The notes below the pieces were generated by a model. The model was not told the DNA's origin. It made no database searches and saw nothing but the letters and a program-made list of their open reading frames with translations. The translations under genes and the position numbers were made by a program. Shown here one piece after another: positions 63,696 to 64,000 of a DNA stretch of 64,000 nucleotides (positions are counted from its first letter, which is position 1; each line of letters begins with the position of its first letter). Origin of the DNA: Physcomitrium patens (Eukaryota; Streptophyta; Bryopsida; Funariales; Funariaceae); the NCBI RefSeq assembly GCF_000002425.4, contig NC_037265.1, positions 5,582,323 through 5,646,322 of the forward strand, read 5' to 3'.

Positions 63696-64000
63696 CTACA
63701 TCAAGGAAACCAAGCATCCATTTAAAAGAATGAATGTAATCGGACGCCATGTAACCAATATAATCTTTGATACAGTAAGGGCAGAGTGGATCATGGACAA
63801 TTAAACCAACCAAGTATTAGCCCTTCCCCAGGTAAGAAAACAACTCCATTAGGGCACCCATGTGTTTCAAATTCATCCACAACGTTATGCAAGTCAAAGT
63901 ACTCGCCATGACTGCAGCACAAGAAACAGAAACTGCAGCGCATGAGACAGGTATTAACCGGCAAATGACGTGAACTCACTGCAAAGCCCTCTGGCGGAAC
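63696..64000 (-). other. Intron of the acyl-activating enzyme gene
   Basis: The acceptor TGATGTAG|GTGGCACC marks the right edge of the first visible exon. Nothing between here and the window end matches the expected preceding exon of this family (the segment around the GYF-x-VDR motif), so it is probably intron. Confidence 0.45.

Noticed and set aside
63791-63979. 62-codon minus-strand frame upstream of the acyl-activating enzyme exons
   Set aside because: It lacks the motif expected in the preceding exon of the family, so it is more likely intronic.
1-64000. CRISPR arrays, bacterial operons, rRNA genes
   Set aside because: No repeat-spacer pattern, Shine-Dalgarno-led gene strings or rRNA-like blocks were seen. 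The window is plant nuclear DNA.

Overview
The window is plant nuclear DNA. Its genes have short, well-formed GT-AG introns and include plant-only families (expansin, GT43 xylan glycosyltransferase, SPX-RING ubiquitin ligase, a 4-coumarate:CoA ligase-type enzyme). Gene islands of roughly balanced composition alternate with very AT-rich, repeat-bearing stretches. This architecture, the chromodomain Ty3/gypsy element and the general look of the genes suggest a moss, and Physcomitrium-like is my best guess. I could not test the species by database search.

Layout from left to right. The 3' part of a glutamine-rich PHL/SPT20-like gene (+, to 2445). An AT-rich gap with two copies of a MITE-like element in opposite orientation (3326-3506 and 5064-5271). 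Ribosomal protein eL33/L35a (+, 5599-6734). A long gap without a supported gene. An unrecognised 564-residue protein with a duplicated KGGIAFDI motif (+, 14998-16858). Translation factor eIF3d (-, 19172-21303). Then an AT-rich island of about 9 kb holding a complete but dead chromovirus (23223-29240) with 5-bp target duplications, and a solo LTR of the same family (30842-31371). A strand-asymmetric minisatellite (32325-32612) borders a small, probably plastid-targeted protein of unknown function (-, 32840-33659).

Next come a GT43 glycosyltransferase (+, 34884-36825), an alpha-expansin (-, 37762-39144) and a secreted cysteine-rich EGF-like protein with every intron in phase 1 (-, 42899-44099, last exon unresolved). 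An AT-rich block with an LTR fragment follows, then an LC8-type dynein light chain (-, 49310-50028). Another AT-rich block ends in a three-copy 30-bp repeat carrying CACGTG in each unit. The last genes are a BAH1/NLA-type SPX-RING E3 ligase (+, 58892-61554) and the last exons of an acyl-activating enzyme (-, 62950-63695).

The genes are mostly housekeeping or cell-wall genes, each with its own promoter, and they do not form an evident pathway cluster. GT43 and expansin both act on the cell wall but are transcribed convergently and look independent. Telo-box motifs (TTAGGGTTT) lie just upstream of eL33, eIF3d and GT43, as often seen at plant translation genes. I found no convincing undescribed multi-gene system. 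The points most worth a second look are the MITE pair, the deamination-like stop codons of the chromovirus, the phase-1 EGF gene, the two unrecognised proteins and the G-box repeat.
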